Source: Nocardia sp. alder85J
GTDB taxonomy: Bacteria > Actinomycetota > Actinomycetes > Mycobacteriales > Mycobacteriaceae
DNA length: 64,000 nucleotides
NCBI RefSeq assembly: GCF_020176955.2
Contig: NZ_JAIUCZ020000002.1
Location: forward strand, 186,001-250,000
Reading direction: 5' to 3'
How positions within the stretch are numbered: the first letter of the stretch is position 1; the number at the start of each line of letters is the position of its first letter. Shown here in pieces: positions 29,207 through 38,418 of this stretch. A program made the translations under genes and the position numbers. Below the pieces are notes generated by a model. That model was not told where the DNA came from. It searched no databases and saw only the letters and a list, made by a program, of their open reading frames with translations.

Positions 29207-31690
29207 ATGGTCACCATCGGTAATACCGTCGGCCGGTTCTCCGGCCCCCACTCGTGGGACTTCGAGTACTGGCGCCTGCCCGCGGTCGTGCGGCGCTGTC
29301 GCGGTTGGCTTTTCGCGACGCGGCGGCGGCGCTGGACGGTGCGGCTGGTGGTGGCGTTCGTGCTGCTGTTCGTCGTGCCCGCGATCCTGGGCGCGGTGGC
29401 GACCGCGCAGACCACCACCTCGACGACGGAGTCGACGACCACCTCGATCAACAGCGCGCTGAGCTGGATGGGGGTGAAGGACTCCTCCGGGGTGCTGCTG
29501 TCGAACTATTCGTTCGCCACCAACGACGGTAGCCTGCTGCATCCGTTCACGACGGTGCTGGCCGCGGTGATCACCATCGAGTTCGCGGGCTGGCTGATCA
29601 TCGTCACCACCGGGATCTGGATCGTCGGCTACTCGCTCAGCTTCAAGTGGCTGGATCTGTTCGCCTCGCCGATGCACGCGGTGGCGAATTCCCTCACGAG
29701 TCAGATCGCGTTGCCGATCGTGCTGGTGACGGCCGCGACCTTCGGCGCGTTCTTCGTGGCGTGGTTCTGGATTCGCGGGTACTACGCGAAATCGGTGATG
29801 CAGGTGGCGACCATGATCATGGTCGCCGTGCTCGGCCCGCTGTTCCTGGCCGAACCGCTGGCCGACGTGCTGTCCTCGGACGGGACCCTGGCGCAGGGCC
29901 GTAATCTCGGTATCCAGGTGGCCGCCGGACTCAACGGCGCCAGCACCAGTAATCCGACTCAGCTCGTGATCACCATTCAGCAGAACATGGCCGACAATTT
30001 CGCGCGAAAACCGTTGCAGGTCTGGAATTTCGGACATGTGGTCGACGATTCGGCGGCCTGCCGGGCCGCGTGGACCTCGGGGATGGCCGCCGCCAACGGC
30101 GACCAGGTGCGCAGCGGCATGAAGAATTGCGGTGACGGCGCGGCCTTCAGCTCGGCCAACAGTCCCAGCGTCGGCCAGATCGGCGCCGGGTTGTTGCTGC
30201 TGCTGGCGGGAACGCTGCTGTTGTTGTTCGCGGTGGTGTTGTCGACCAAGATCATCTGGTCGGCGCTGGATTCGGTGTATCACGGCATTCTCGCGATATT
30301 CGGTTTCGCCGCAGCGGGATTCATCTACGGGGCGCCGCAGACCTTCCTGGTGCGCAATGTCGTGCATTCGCTGTTCGCGGGCGCCAAGATGGCCGCGCAG
30401 GTGATCTTCCTGGGGGTCTATCTGCTGTTCCTCGGTGACCTGTTCCAGCAGGCCCAGGGGCAGGTGATGGCGGTGTTCGTCATCGGCGCGATCGTGGAGA
30501 TCATCGCCATCTTCCAGCTCAAGCGGCTGACCAAGAGCCTGGAGAAGGGCAACGACTTCGTGGCGAACCGGTTCGCCCTGGCGATCCAGAACGGCATGGC
30601 CCGGCAGGGCGGCGGTGGTTCGGGTGGTTCCGGTACGGCGATCGGTATGGGGCAGATCGGCGCCAGCCGGGGTATGCACATGGGGATGCTCGCGACCCTC
30701 GGCGCGTTCAGCACCGTGAGCGGATCGCCGGCCACGGCCTGGCTGTGGGGCAAGACGCGCAATCCGCTGTCGCCGTACTCCCGCATGGAGCGACGGTCCC
30801 TGCTGGCGCAGTGGGGGGTCTGGGGAAATCCGGGATTCGGTGCCGCGGAGGGCTGGTACACACAGTCCTATCTGAACCGCAAACTGTTCGCGGACGCCGC
30901 GGGCGACGGCGCGGGCGCCTACGGTGGTCTCAACACGATGCGCGGCGCGGCCGCGGCCCTGCAGCACGCGGCGGATGTGGGAGCCGGGCAGGGAGATTTC
31001 CTGGGTGCGCTGATGGGTGCGGGCTTCACCGACCAATCGGTCATGCGACACGTCGTCAACGAATGGGGTTCGGTGACGCGCATCGCCGACGGCTTCAAAC
31101 TCGGTGACGAACGACTGGCGCGGGTGGCCGCCGCCACCGAGCGCAGCGACAACCTCGTGCGGCGCTACCTCGCCGGTGATGCGACCCCCGAGCAGGTCGC
31201 GGCCTCGATGGGTGTACTCCAGTCGGCCGCCTACACCTTCAGGATGGCGAATCCTGGCGGCGTCGAGGGCGTGACAGCGGAGGAGGAGCGCTGGATCAAC
31301 GAATATCTCGATGATCCGAACGAGGACAGGATGAAAGAGCTGACCGCCCGCATCAAGGGCCGCAGTTCAGCGGCCGGGAATCTCACATTCGCTGACGGCA
31401 CCACATTCACGGTGGACGGGATCGGGGCCCGCCGCATCGGAGCGTTCCTGTCGAACGAACACGCCAGCCGGATCCTCGAGAAGGCCGATGCGTGGGTTGC
31501 CGATCCGCGCGATCTGCAACTGCTCCGTGAGCTTCGGAACGAGGGGGTGAAGGCTCAGCTCACCGACTCCTTCGATCCGGATCTGTGGAAGCGGCTACCG
31601 CCGTCGCGGCTGGGGCCGACCACCATGACCGATCCGCCGGCGCGCGAGCGGATGGGCGCGGTCGACAGCTGGATCCATCCCAGGCGATGA
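29207..31690 (+). CDS. VirB6/TrbL-like polytopic membrane protein
   Basis: This 827-aa protein has an N-terminal helix (about 43-66), a short Thr/Ser-rich extracytoplasmic loop, and several further helices between about 105 and 440 (for example EFAGWLIIVTTGIWIVGYSL and LLLLAGTLLLLFAVVLSTK). A Gly-rich hinge (GGGGSGGSGT) and about 360 soluble residues follow. That is the architecture of the TrbL/VirB6 channel component in actinobacterial conjugation modules (SCO6881-type), with an extended cytoplasmic C-terminus. The C-terminal domain, with several helical segments such as ATPEQVAASMGVLQSAAYTF, is not recognised. The ATG is 3 bp after the ATPase stop. Confidence 0.8.
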   Translation: MVTIGNTVGRFSGPHSWDFEYWRLPAVVRRCRGWLFATRRRRWTVRLVVAFVLLFVVPAILGAVATAQTTTSTTESTTTSINSALSWMGVKDSSGVLLSNYSFATNDGSLLHPFTTVLAAVITIEFAGWLIIVTTGIWIVGYSLSFKWLDLFASPMHAVANSLTSQIALPIVLVTAATFGAFFVAWFWIRGYYAKSVMQVATMIMVAVLGPLFLAEPLADVLSSDGTLAQGRNLGIQVAAGLNGASTSNPTQLVITIQQNMADNFARKPLQVWNFGHVVDDSAACRAAWTSGMAAANGDQVRSGMKNCGDGAAFSSANSPSVGQIGAGLLLLLAGTLLLLFAVVLSTKIIWSALDSVYHGILAIFGFAAAGFIYGAPQTFLVRNVVHSLFAGAKMAAQVIFLGVYLLFLGDLFQQAQGQVMAVFVIGAIVEIIAIFQLKRLTKSLEKGNDFVANRFALAIQNGMARQGGGGSGGSGTAIGMGQIGASRGMHMGMLATLGAFSTVSGSPATAWLWGKTRNPLSPYSRMERRSLLAQWGVWGNPGFGAAEGWYTQSYLNRKLFADAAGDGAGAYGGLNTMRGAAAALQHAADVGAGQGDFLGALMGAGFTDQSVMRHVVNEWGSVTRIADGFKLGDERLARVAAATERSDNLVRRYLAGDATPEQVAASMGVLQSAAYTFRMANPGGVEGVTAEEERWINEYLDDPNEDRMKELTARIKGRSSAAGNLTFADGTTFTVDGIGARRIGAFLSNEHASRILEKADAWVADPRDLQLLRELRNEGVKAQLTDSFDPDLWKRLPPSRLGPTTMTDPPARERMGAVDSWIHPRR

Positions 31691-31694
31691 TCGG

Positions 31695-31721
31695 TTCCCG
31701 CTGGTGGGCATGCCGGACAAT
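31695..31721 (+). promoter_or_regulatory. TTCCCA-N4-TGGGAA-N5-GACAAT element, copy 2
   Basis: TTCCCG-CTGG-TGGGCA (31695-31710) has two mismatches in the dyad. It is followed after 5 nt by an exact GACAAT (31716-31721). The next gene starts 67 bp downstream, giving a short leader. Confidence 0.6.
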
Positions 31722-31788
31722 GATGAGAGCGAGCTGTGAGTCGCTGGGGTAGTGACGATCGGACCCGGATGCTCGCAGAAAGGCCGCC

Positions 31789-32673
31789 ATGATCAAACGC
31801 TTGGTGTTGTTCGCGCTGATGCCGGCCTGGATCTGGGTGGGGATCGGCGTGATCGGGGCACTCGGCGGGATCTTCGTGGCGCTGGCGGTGATCACGGGCA
31901 GCATCGTCAGTTCGGGCTCGGCGGACTTCCACTATCAGTGTGACAGCGCGGTGGGACCGGATCCCTCGGACACCGAAACCGCCACCACCGCGGCGGCTCC
32001 CACAACGGGGGCGGAATCGTTGGAGGGCACGGAGATTCCGACCACCAACCCGTACGCCTCACTGACCTTCGACGCCGGGGAGACCGATGTGTCGGACTGG
32101 CAGCGGGCCTGTGTGTCCGCGATGAAGTCCGCGCCCTATCAGTTGCCCGCGTTGTTCTCCGCCAACGCCGGGTCGTCGGCCCAGTGTGCGCAGCAGCTCG
32201 CGCTGGCGCTGCTGAACCCCCCGTCCGGTACGAGCGGGTCCGGTAGTGGCTCGACGGTCAGCGATCCGGCGCTGGCGGCAGTCGGCGTGGTGTACGGGGC
32301 ATCGTCGGTGTCCAGCACCGGACGCTGTATCCCCACGTCGGTATCGACCACGGGAAGCAGCACCGGGATGTCGGACAATACCTATGGATCGGTGCCGGGT
32401 ACCGCGTGCCCGGCCACCGACCCGAGCGCTCCGATCGCGCTGCCGAACACCATTGCCGCCCAGTCGCTCTGCGGTCAGCGGGTGGATTCCTCGGCGGTGT
32501 CCGCCGGGGATCTCGTCTACTGGGGGTATCAGAACTACACGCCGACCAAGGTCGGCATCGCTGTGAGCAGGGGGCAGGTGGTCGCATTCGACTCGTCCTC
32601 GGGCCGATTGACCGAGCAGTCGATGCCGTCCGGGAAGGACGTCCGGGTCAAGCGGGTGCTCGGCGGATCCTGA
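31789..32673 (+). CDS. Membrane-anchored protein with a degenerate NlpC/P60-like C-terminus
   Basis: This 294-aa protein has an N-terminal membrane helix (about 10-40) and a Thr/Ala-rich extracytoplasmic stretch. A central domain has several Cys (WQRACVSAMKSAPYQLPALF, SAQCAQQLALALL). The C-terminus reads AGDLVYWGYQNYTPTKVGIAVSRGQVVAF, the second half of an NlpC/P60 fold. The DCSG nucleophile is absent and the position of the catalytic His is Lys. It is therefore probably a structural or wall-binding partner of the channel rather than a peptidase. GAAAGG precedes the ATG, and the stop overlaps the next start (TGATG). Confidence 0.65.
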   Translation: MIKRLVLFALMPAWIWVGIGVIGALGGIFVALAVITGSIVSSGSADFHYQCDSAVGPDPSDTETATTAAAPTTGAESLEGTEIPTTNPYASLTFDAGETDVSDWQRACVSAMKSAPYQLPALFSANAGSSAQCAQQLALALLNPPSGTSGSGSGSTVSDPALAAVGVVYGASSVSSTGRCIPTSVSTTGSSTGMSDNTYGSVPGTACPATDPSAPIALPNTIAAQSLCGQRVDSSAVSAGDLVYWGYQNYTPTKVGIAVSRGQVVAFDSSSGRLTEQSMPSGKDVRVKRVLGGS

Positions 32674-34340
32674 TGACGCCTACCCGGACCGACGATGATG
32701 CCGGCGCGGCCGCCGTTGCGGGGGCGGTGGATTCGGTCGCCGTCAGTACGCCGTGGACGGTGCGGACCGTACGGAGCCGGCCGAGTCATCCCTGGCAGTC
32801 CGGTGGTGATGTAGCGAGCGGGTCGGATGCGGGCACGGCCGCCGGGCCCGGGGCTGCCGAGACATCCACAGCACTCGCGAATCCGACTGCCGTGCAGAAT
32901 GATTCGGTCGACCGTGGTTCCGGTGCTCCGCTGACCGGCACGTCGGACGTCGATACCGGCGCCGGCGATGCCCCGGTGGACGGCAGCGTCGCGGCGGCCG
33001 GAGATCCGCTCATCGCCAAGGATTCCGGTAAGTCCGGGTCGGTCGATGCGGCCCGGGACCCGGGTGTCGCGGGCGGTCCGACCGGAGTCGGTGTCGCCGA
33101 GACGGCCGCGAGTACCGCTGCCCAGCCGGGAGAGGGGACGGGAAACAAGCGGGTGACGGCCGCCGGGACCGGAACCGGAACGGCCGCAGCGAGTTCGGGA
33201 TCCGGCCGGGTGGTGGATTCGGCCCCCGTCGCGACGGCCGCACCGGCCGCCAACGACTATGCGACGCCGGTGGCGGGCCGGGTCGCACCGGCCGCCACCG
33301 CACCCGACGCCGGATCGAGGGGTACACCGTCGGCGTCGGCCGCTGCGGCACCACCGAATACGGCGGCGCAGAACATGCTGGGCATGCTGCCGATGCTGGC
33401 CGCGGCCATGTCCGGACTGGGCAGCGGGAAGGGTAGCGGGAGCGGCTCGACCCCGCAACAAGCCCGGCAGGCGTTACAGAACCTCGCCGACACCCACGGC
33501 AACGGCGACCCCACCGCGCCGCGGACGGGTGGCGTCACCACGGTGCCGGGGACCGGTACGACCTCGGCGGGAGCCGCGCCGTCCGGTTCCTCGGCCGCTT
33601 CCGCGTTGAACGCCAAGCAGATCTATCAGCGCAGCGTCTCCACCGCGTTCGGCAACCTGGACAACAAGCTGGTGGACTACATCAACGAACTCGGCGGTGT
33701 GACCACGGCCAATCGGTCGGCGGTGAACGGACTGCTGGGCGAGGTGAATACGGCGCTGAGCCAGGTCGGTCCGGACGCGACGAGCGTCGCCGGACAGTAC
33801 CGGGTGCACGCGCTGCTGGCCACCGCCCTGCACGATGCCCAGGTCATCACCGGCAACACCGGCGTCTCCGCGGCGGATGCGGCCTCCGCCATCAACGAAC
33901 TCACCCGGCAGTACGTCTACAACGTCTCCGGCCGGGACTATCAGGCGGAGGTCAACGTCCCGGCGGCGAGTTCGGCGGCGAGTTCGGCTGCGCAGCGGGC
34001 TATTTCGACGGCGTTGAGCGAGTTGGGGAAGCCGTACGTGTACGGGGCGGAGGGGCCGAACTCGTTCGACTGCTCCGGCCTCACCCAGTACTCGGCCGCG
34101 TCGGCGGGCGTCGCCATCCCGCGCACGGCCTCCCAGCAGTACCAGCAACTACCGAAGGTGAACCCGGCCGACATCCGGCCCGGCGACCTGATCTTCCCGG
34201 CGGCCGAATTCGACAACGGCAGTCCGGGGCACGTCATGATGTACATCGGCAACGGCCGGTGCATCGAGGCCCCGCACACCGGCGACGTCGTGAAAATCGT
34301 CGGTCTGCCCAGTAGTTTCGCGGCCAGCCGCTGGAGTTGA
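32673..34340 (+). CDS. NlpC/P60 peptidoglycan hydrolase with long low-complexity N-terminus
   Basis: This 555-aa protein begins with about 300 low-complexity Ala/Gly/Thr residues containing a Met-rich hydrophobic segment (MLGMLPMLAAAMSGLG). A helical domain follows (about 315-435) with KQIYQRSVSTAFGNLDNKLVDYINEL. The C-terminal NlpC/P60 endopeptidase domain (about 445-555) has catalytic C467 in DCSGLTQY, H520 in GSPGHVMMYIG and H535 in EAPHTGD. No Sec signal peptide is visible, so export through the T4SS- or T7SS-like machinery is plausible. The start at 32673 overlaps the preceding stop. The following 223 bp to the convergent transglycosylase hold no convincing gene. Confidence 0.85.
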   Translation: MTPTRTDDDAGAAAVAGAVDSVAVSTPWTVRTVRSRPSHPWQSGGDVASGSDAGTAAGPGAAETSTALANPTAVQNDSVDRGSGAPLTGTSDVDTGAGDAPVDGSVAAAGDPLIAKDSGKSGSVDAARDPGVAGGPTGVGVAETAASTAAQPGEGTGNKRVTAAGTGTGTAAASSGSGRVVDSAPVATAAPAANDYATPVAGRVAPAATAPDAGSRGTPSASAAAAPPNTAAQNMLGMLPMLAAAMSGLGSGKGSGSGSTPQQARQALQNLADTHGNGDPTAPRTGGVTTVPGTGTTSAGAAPSGSSAASALNAKQIYQRSVSTAFGNLDNKLVDYINELGGVTTANRSAVNGLLGEVNTALSQVGPDATSVAGQYRVHALLATALHDAQVITGNTGVSAADAASAINELTRQYVYNVSGRDYQAEVNVPAASSAASSAAQRAISTALSELGKPYVYGAEGPNSFDCSGLTQYSAASAGVAIPRTASQQYQQLPKVNPADIRPGDLIFPAAEFDNGSPGHVMMYIGNGRCIEAPHTGDVVKIVGLPSSFAASRWS

Positions 34341-34563
34341 GTTCTCCGGCGGGCATTCTCGGAATGTGGACGGGTCGTCTCATGTAACACGCTGCACTGC
34401 ATCCACGAGGCGTCACCGATGTCGTGTGTGACGGTGGTGAGCCGCTCGATGACCGTGCCCAGCGCCTGCGCCGTGTGTTCAGGATCATGGGACAACCCCA
34501 GGGTATCGGCACGCACGGGAATATCATGCGCGAGATCAGTTGTGCCCCAGCCGTGAGCGCATC

Positions 34564-35730
34564 TCAGTAGCCCACGTAATGGCCCCCGTGGTGCAGGTTC
34601 ACGATGCCCGGCACATTGTCCAGCGAACCGTAGCGATGGATGGCGTACCGGACTCCGGCGATGATGTTGTCCACCGGATTCCAGACGTTGGTGTGCCCGG
34701 GCAGTGCGTAGGCGTTGAACGTCGGATCTATGGTCTGCATCAGGCCTTTCGACGGATGTCCGGCCGCGGCGTTGCTGTCCCAGTTGTTGATCGCGTTCGG
34801 ATTGCCCGCCGACTCGTGGTCGATGATCGCCGCGATCGCCGCCGGGTCCATCAGCTGCGGATCGACCCCGCTGGCTTGCAGGATCTGTAGTGCATCGCCG
34901 ATCCACTGCCCCATCTGCCCGGACGGCCGGGCCAGCGGTGGGCCGCCGGATCCTCTTGCCGCACCGGCATATCCGCCGCCCGTACGGTTCGCTGACTGGA
35001 GATAGTGGTCGGCCAGCGCCTGCACCTTGTCTGCGGTGACACCCGCTGTCGATTGTCCTTGTCCGAGAGTGGAATTCGCTCGTTGCAACGCGTTGGACAG
35101 CGTCGAGGACAGCAATTGCCTTCCGGTGGTGGTGTTCTCGAGCGGACCGAGTGCGGTGATCGCGGCGTCCACGTCGGCGAGGATGGCCGCCATCGCCGCC
35201 CGCCCGCGCGCGGTGTCGTCCGTCGAACCCCGGAGCAGTTGCCCGAGTTCGGCATTCAGCTGTTCCATCGCGGTCGCGCCACCGGCTCGGGTCGCGGACG
35301 CGGCCCCGTATCCGCTGCCGATGTTGCCGTCCCACAGCACGGGCACCGTGGGGGCATCGCTCGGCAGAGTCGGTGGGGCATAGGGCTGCCCGGTCTCGGC
35401 GGTCGGCTGCCCGCCGCCGAACTGTGCCGAGATGGAGGACAGCGCCATCATGGTCGCCCCGAGCATGCCCGCGCTGCCCGCCAACGCCGCTGCGCCGGAA
35501 TCGGTTCCGAGGGGAGCGGAGCTGGGGGCGGATCCGGCGGGGGTACCGGCCCGTGGGGGTTGTGCGGCGTTCTCGGCGGCGGCCGGGGCCGGGGCCGCGG
35601 CCGCGGGCTTCGGCGGACGCGGAGTCCCGCGGCGGGCACGGGGGCGCTGCCGGGTCGCGGTCGTTGCGCTGGGCGGCGGCGGAACGGCCTGCCCGGCCTC
35701 GGGTTCGGTGGTGTCCCGGGGCTGGGTCAT
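34564..35730 (-). CDS. SLT-type lytic transglycosylase (Rv3896c-like domain)
   Basis: This 388-aa protein has a Pro/Ala-rich N-terminus, a small hydrophobic segment (AGMLGATMMALSSISAQFG), and a helical domain (about 145-240) resembling that of the neighbouring NlpC/P60 proteins. It ends in a transglycosylase domain whose catalytic Glu is E306 in DHESAGNPNAINNWD, followed by GLMQTIDPTFNAYALPGHTNVWNPVDNIIAGVRYA. This version resembles the SLT domain of Rv3896c next to ESX-2. It would cut glycan strands to open a path for the secretion apparatus. The ATG at 35730 overlaps the stop of a short upstream ORF; ATG 35739 is also in frame. Confidence 0.85.
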   Translation of the reverse strand: MTQPRDTTEPEAGQAVPPPPSATTATRQRPRARRGTPRPPKPAAAAPAPAAAENAAQPPRAGTPAGSAPSSAPLGTDSGAAALAGSAGMLGATMMALSSISAQFGGGQPTAETGQPYAPPTLPSDAPTVPVLWDGNIGSGYGAASATRAGGATAMEQLNAELGQLLRGSTDDTARGRAAMAAILADVDAAITALGPLENTTTGRQLLSSTLSNALQRANSTLGQGQSTAGVTADKVQALADHYLQSANRTGGGYAGAARGSGGPPLARPSGQMGQWIGDALQILQASGVDPQLMDPAAIAAIIDHESAGNPNAINNWDSNAAAGHPSKGLMQTIDPTFNAYALPGHTNVWNPVDNIIAGVRYAIHRYGSLDNVPGIVNLHHGGHYVGY

Positions 35731-35792
35731 CGGCGGCATCCCGGCGCCGCGACCGGGCGGTACTCGACGGTGGATCCATCTCGGAGCGGCAC
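35727..35792 (-). CDS. Possible 21-codon leader ORF coupled to the transglycosylase
   Basis: A near-perfect Shine-Dalgarno (AGGAGGGAGG on the minus strand, 35799-35808) lies 6 nt before a GTG at 35792. The resulting 21-codon frame ends in a TGA that overlaps the transglycosylase ATG (ATGA). The transglycosylase itself has no good Shine-Dalgarno, so its translation may depend on this leader. The peptide (VPLRDGSTVEYRP...) matches nothing recognised. Confidence 0.45.
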   Translation of the reverse strand: MPLRDGSTVEYRPVAAPGCRR

Positions 35793-35888
35793 CGGGTACC
35801 TCCCTCCTGATCGCGGCCGACGCCGGTGCGGTCTGCGGCGGTGGCAACCGGCCCTCCCATCATGGCTGCCCGGGCCGTGCGGACGTCG

Positions 35889-35915
35889 TTCCCACGGATG
35901 GGAATCCAAGAGAAT
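35889..35915 (+). promoter_or_regulatory. TTCCCA-N4-TGGGAA-N5-GAGAAT element, copy 3
   Basis: A perfect dyad TTCCCA-CGGA-TGGGAA (35889-35904) is followed after 5 nt by GAGAAT (35910-35915). It sits between the divergent transglycosylase and the 36130-44301 gene cluster. The plus-strand leader of about 210 nt (35920-36129) shows no clear gene. Confidence 0.65.
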
Positions 35916-36129
35916 GAAGTCGTCGAGACAAGACCCCGTACGCCGGGGTGGAGTGCAGGTGATCGCAGCCTCCTCACGGGGGCGTGCTCCACTGGAAGGT
36001 GAACCCGATAGTGACGGTGCTCAGAATGCGCGACGTGCGTGGATCGTCCACGCGCCGCAGCTCCGGGCGCCGTGACCTGCTGCTGGGGCGCGCCTGTCGG
36101 TCGCATATCGATGGAACAGGAGTGCTCTG

Positions 36130-36717
36130 ATGCATTGGGGATCGATCCTGAAGACGGTCGCATCGGTGGCCGTGAGTACCGCTCTGCCGATCGCGGGCAA
36201 TATCATTCTCCCGGGCGCCGGCGGTCTGATCGGCGGCGCGATCGGCAATATCGCCTCCCAGGCGATCGAGGGCAATATCCACGGGTTCGGCGACGTCGTC
36301 AAGGCCGGTGGTGAGGGGGCGATGTACGACATGATCGGTGGTGGGATCGGTAAGGGGCTCGCGAGTATCGGCACCAAGATCGCCACCAGGTCCATGAATC
36401 CCCTGATGTCCCATGTCGTCGGTAGCGGTGGGATCAAAGAGCTGATACCTGCGATCAAGAATCTCGCCAGGGATCCGGCCGGGTCGATCGTCTCGAATCT
36501 GAGGACCGGGTTGGTGAACGGAACGCACTCTTTCGCCGATTTCAAGTACGTCGGGCAGACTCTGGGCCGCGCCGGTGGCACGGTCTGGGCGGATTTCAAC
36601 ACCAGCCACTCGAACCCGCAGACCGGATCCGGGGCCGGTAACGGTAACGGCAGCCCCGCTACCATTGCATTGCAGAGCGTTCCGGTCGAACAGTTGCACT
36701 ATACAAAGTCTGCATGA
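36130..36717 (+). CDS. Hypothetical protein with Gly/Ala/Ile-rich N-terminal half
   Basis: This 195-aa protein is not recognised. Residues 7-60 are a glycine-rich hydrophobic stretch (SVAVSTALPIAGNIILPGAGGLIGGAIGNIA, quoted only as a pattern) that could form amphipathic or membrane-active hairpins of the kind seen in glycine-zipper proteins. It continues into ANGGGIGKGLASIGTKIA-like helices and a disordered Gly/Asn-rich end. The ATG at 36130 has AGGAG 7 nt upstream. It is the first gene after the conserved promoter element, 9 bp before the next gene, so it is likely part of the secreted-protein operon. Confidence 0.6.
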   Translation: MHWGSILKTVASVAVSTALPIAGNIILPGAGGLIGGAIGNIASQAIEGNIHGFGDVVKAGGEGAMYDMIGGGIGKGLASIGTKIATRSMNPLMSHVVGSGGIKELIPAIKNLARDPAGSIVSNLRTGLVNGTHSFADFKYVGQTLGRAGGTVWADFNTSHSNPQTGSGAGNGNGSPATIALQSVPVEQLHYTKSA

Positions 36718-36726
36718 GGGTGAACG

Positions 36727-38373
36727 ATGCCACTTGCCGACCTGTGGATTCCTTCGTTCGCTGGGCTGATACAGCAGATCGAGACGCTCGAGAAGGGCGG
36801 GCAGAAGGTTCAGAACGACCAGGACTACGTAGTCACGCCCGAGGTGGCGGGAACGCTGAAAGACAATTTTCAGCAACTGTACAACAATGTCGGTGATCTG
36901 TACTACGGCCTGGGTAATGCCAGCAAGACGACACCCAAACTGAGCAATCTGCGGGCCTTCAATCCGGACATGAGCCAGCTGACGGGGGCCGAGGCGCTGT
37001 TGGTCAACTACGGTCAGATAGTCGCCGATGTGAATAAATCCGCCGACAACCTGAATACGGCCGACCAGACCGTGATCGACACCGTGAAAACGTACGGCGA
37101 TCAGGCTACGGCGTTGAAGGGCTCGATAAATTCCATGCTCGAGGATATGACGGCCAAGGCCGGGAATCCGCCCGACAAAGCGAACGAGACCGAGATCGAG
37201 TACGTCGCGGGCTATCTGGCGGATGCGATCGAGACGTACGCCAAGGACGCGGCCGGTATCCAGACGGAAGCTCAGACGGCGGCGAACAACGTCAAGACCA
37301 ACACGCCCACGCCCACAGACCCCACCACACCCACCCCCGCCACGCCGACCACCAGTTCGCCGTATTCGAACTACTCGCCGACCACGTCCTCGCCGTACAC
37401 TTCCTCCCCCTATTCCTCGAATCCGTACGATGGCTACACGCCGGTCACCAGCAACACCACCGGCAATGGAACCACCACCGGCGGGACGGCGACCGATCCG
37501 TACGGCACCGGTAATACCGGTACCGGCAGCACCGGGACCAACCCGTACGGCACCGACACCGGCAGCAATGCGACCCCGGCCAGCGCCGGCACCAGTGCGG
37601 GCGATCCGGGTATCGGCTCCATGATGGACAGCCTGTTGCCGATGTTGATGTCGGGACTGCTGAACCGGCAGCAGGCCGATCCGACCCAGAACACCGACCC
37701 GTACGCGAACGACCCGTACCGCGACCGGTACGGCCAGTACCCGCAGAACGCGCAGCAGCAGCCCACGCAGCAGCAGACCCAGCCGGGCCAGTCCAGTTCG
37801 TCGCAGGCCGCGCCGGCGCAGGGCCCGACCAGCGGCGCCACCTCGGATCAGCCCACGAACAACGTGCCCGCCGGCCGGACCCCCGGGCCCGACGGCACCG
37901 TCACCTATACCTTCCCCGACGGCCAGACCCAGAAGGTGTCCGTCACTGTCGCAAAGGCTCTGGACGCGGCGTTCGGCAATCAGAAGGACACCGACGCCCA
38001 GACCGCGTACGCGGGCACGTCCGCGAAGTGGACCGACAAGAAGCAGATCGGCGCGCGGGTCGATCCGTACCAGTTGATGACCGGCGACATCGCCACGTGG
38101 GAGAACGCGACCGCGATCGTTCGCGTGATGGGTTCCGGGACGGACGGTACGCTGGATGTGATCGTCGACGGTCAGCTGAAGCCCTTCGCCCCCGACATGT
38201 CGGGCGCCACGGGCGAATTCGGGGAGTTCACCGGATTCCAGCATCCCAACGGGATCGAGGTCAGCAATGCCACCGACACCTCGGGGACCGGCAACGGTAC
38301 GACCGGGGTGGCCGGCGATCCGTCCGGTGGCACCGCGGCGGCCGCGGCGCCGACGGTCGCGGCCCCGGCCTAG
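36727..38373 (+). CDS. Secreted-type modular protein, helical N-terminus and beta C-terminal domain
   Basis: This 548-aa protein has three parts. A helical N-terminal domain (about 1-195) resembles WXG100/EspB-type hairpins (DLWIPSFAGLIQQIETLEK). A Thr/Pro/Ser/Tyr-rich linker contains the hydrophobic segment MMDSLLPMLMSGLLN. A C-terminal domain (about 385-515) has TYTFPDGQTQKVSVTVAKAL, MTGDIATWENATAIVRVMG and FTGFQHPNGIEV. That C-terminal domain is shared with the product of 50125-52227. No signal peptide is seen, which fits type VII-style export. The function is unknown. The ATG at 36727 follows GAGGGTG. Confidence 0.65.
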   Translation: MPLADLWIPSFAGLIQQIETLEKGGQKVQNDQDYVVTPEVAGTLKDNFQQLYNNVGDLYYGLGNASKTTPKLSNLRAFNPDMSQLTGAEALLVNYGQIVADVNKSADNLNTADQTVIDTVKTYGDQATALKGSINSMLEDMTAKAGNPPDKANETEIEYVAGYLADAIETYAKDAAGIQTEAQTAANNVKTNTPTPTDPTTPTPATPTTSSPYSNYSPTTSSPYTSSPYSSNPYDGYTPVTSNTTGNGTTTGGTATDPYGTGNTGTGSTGTNPYGTDTGSNATPASAGTSAGDPGIGSMMDSLLPMLMSGLLNRQQADPTQNTDPYANDPYRDRYGQYPQNAQQQPTQQQTQPGQSSSSQAAPAQGPTSGATSDQPTNNVPAGRTPGPDGTVTYTFPDGQTQKVSVTVAKALDAAFGNQKDTDAQTAYAGTSAKWTDKKQIGARVDPYQLMTGDIATWENATAIVRVMGSGTDGTLDVIVDGQLKPFAPDMSGATGEFGEFTGFQHPNGIEVSNATDTSGTGNGTTGVAGDPSGGTAAAAAPTVAAPA

Positions 38374-38418
38374 GCCGGGATCCGACCGTCGAGAACCGGA
38401 CCGGGAGAGGAGGTTGTC

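Noticed and set aside
34341..34563. Short minus-strand reading starting near a GTG at about 34512, protein-like for some 45 residues
   Set aside because: No ribosome binding site, and the frame runs on antisense into the NlpC/P60 gene. At most a gene remnant.
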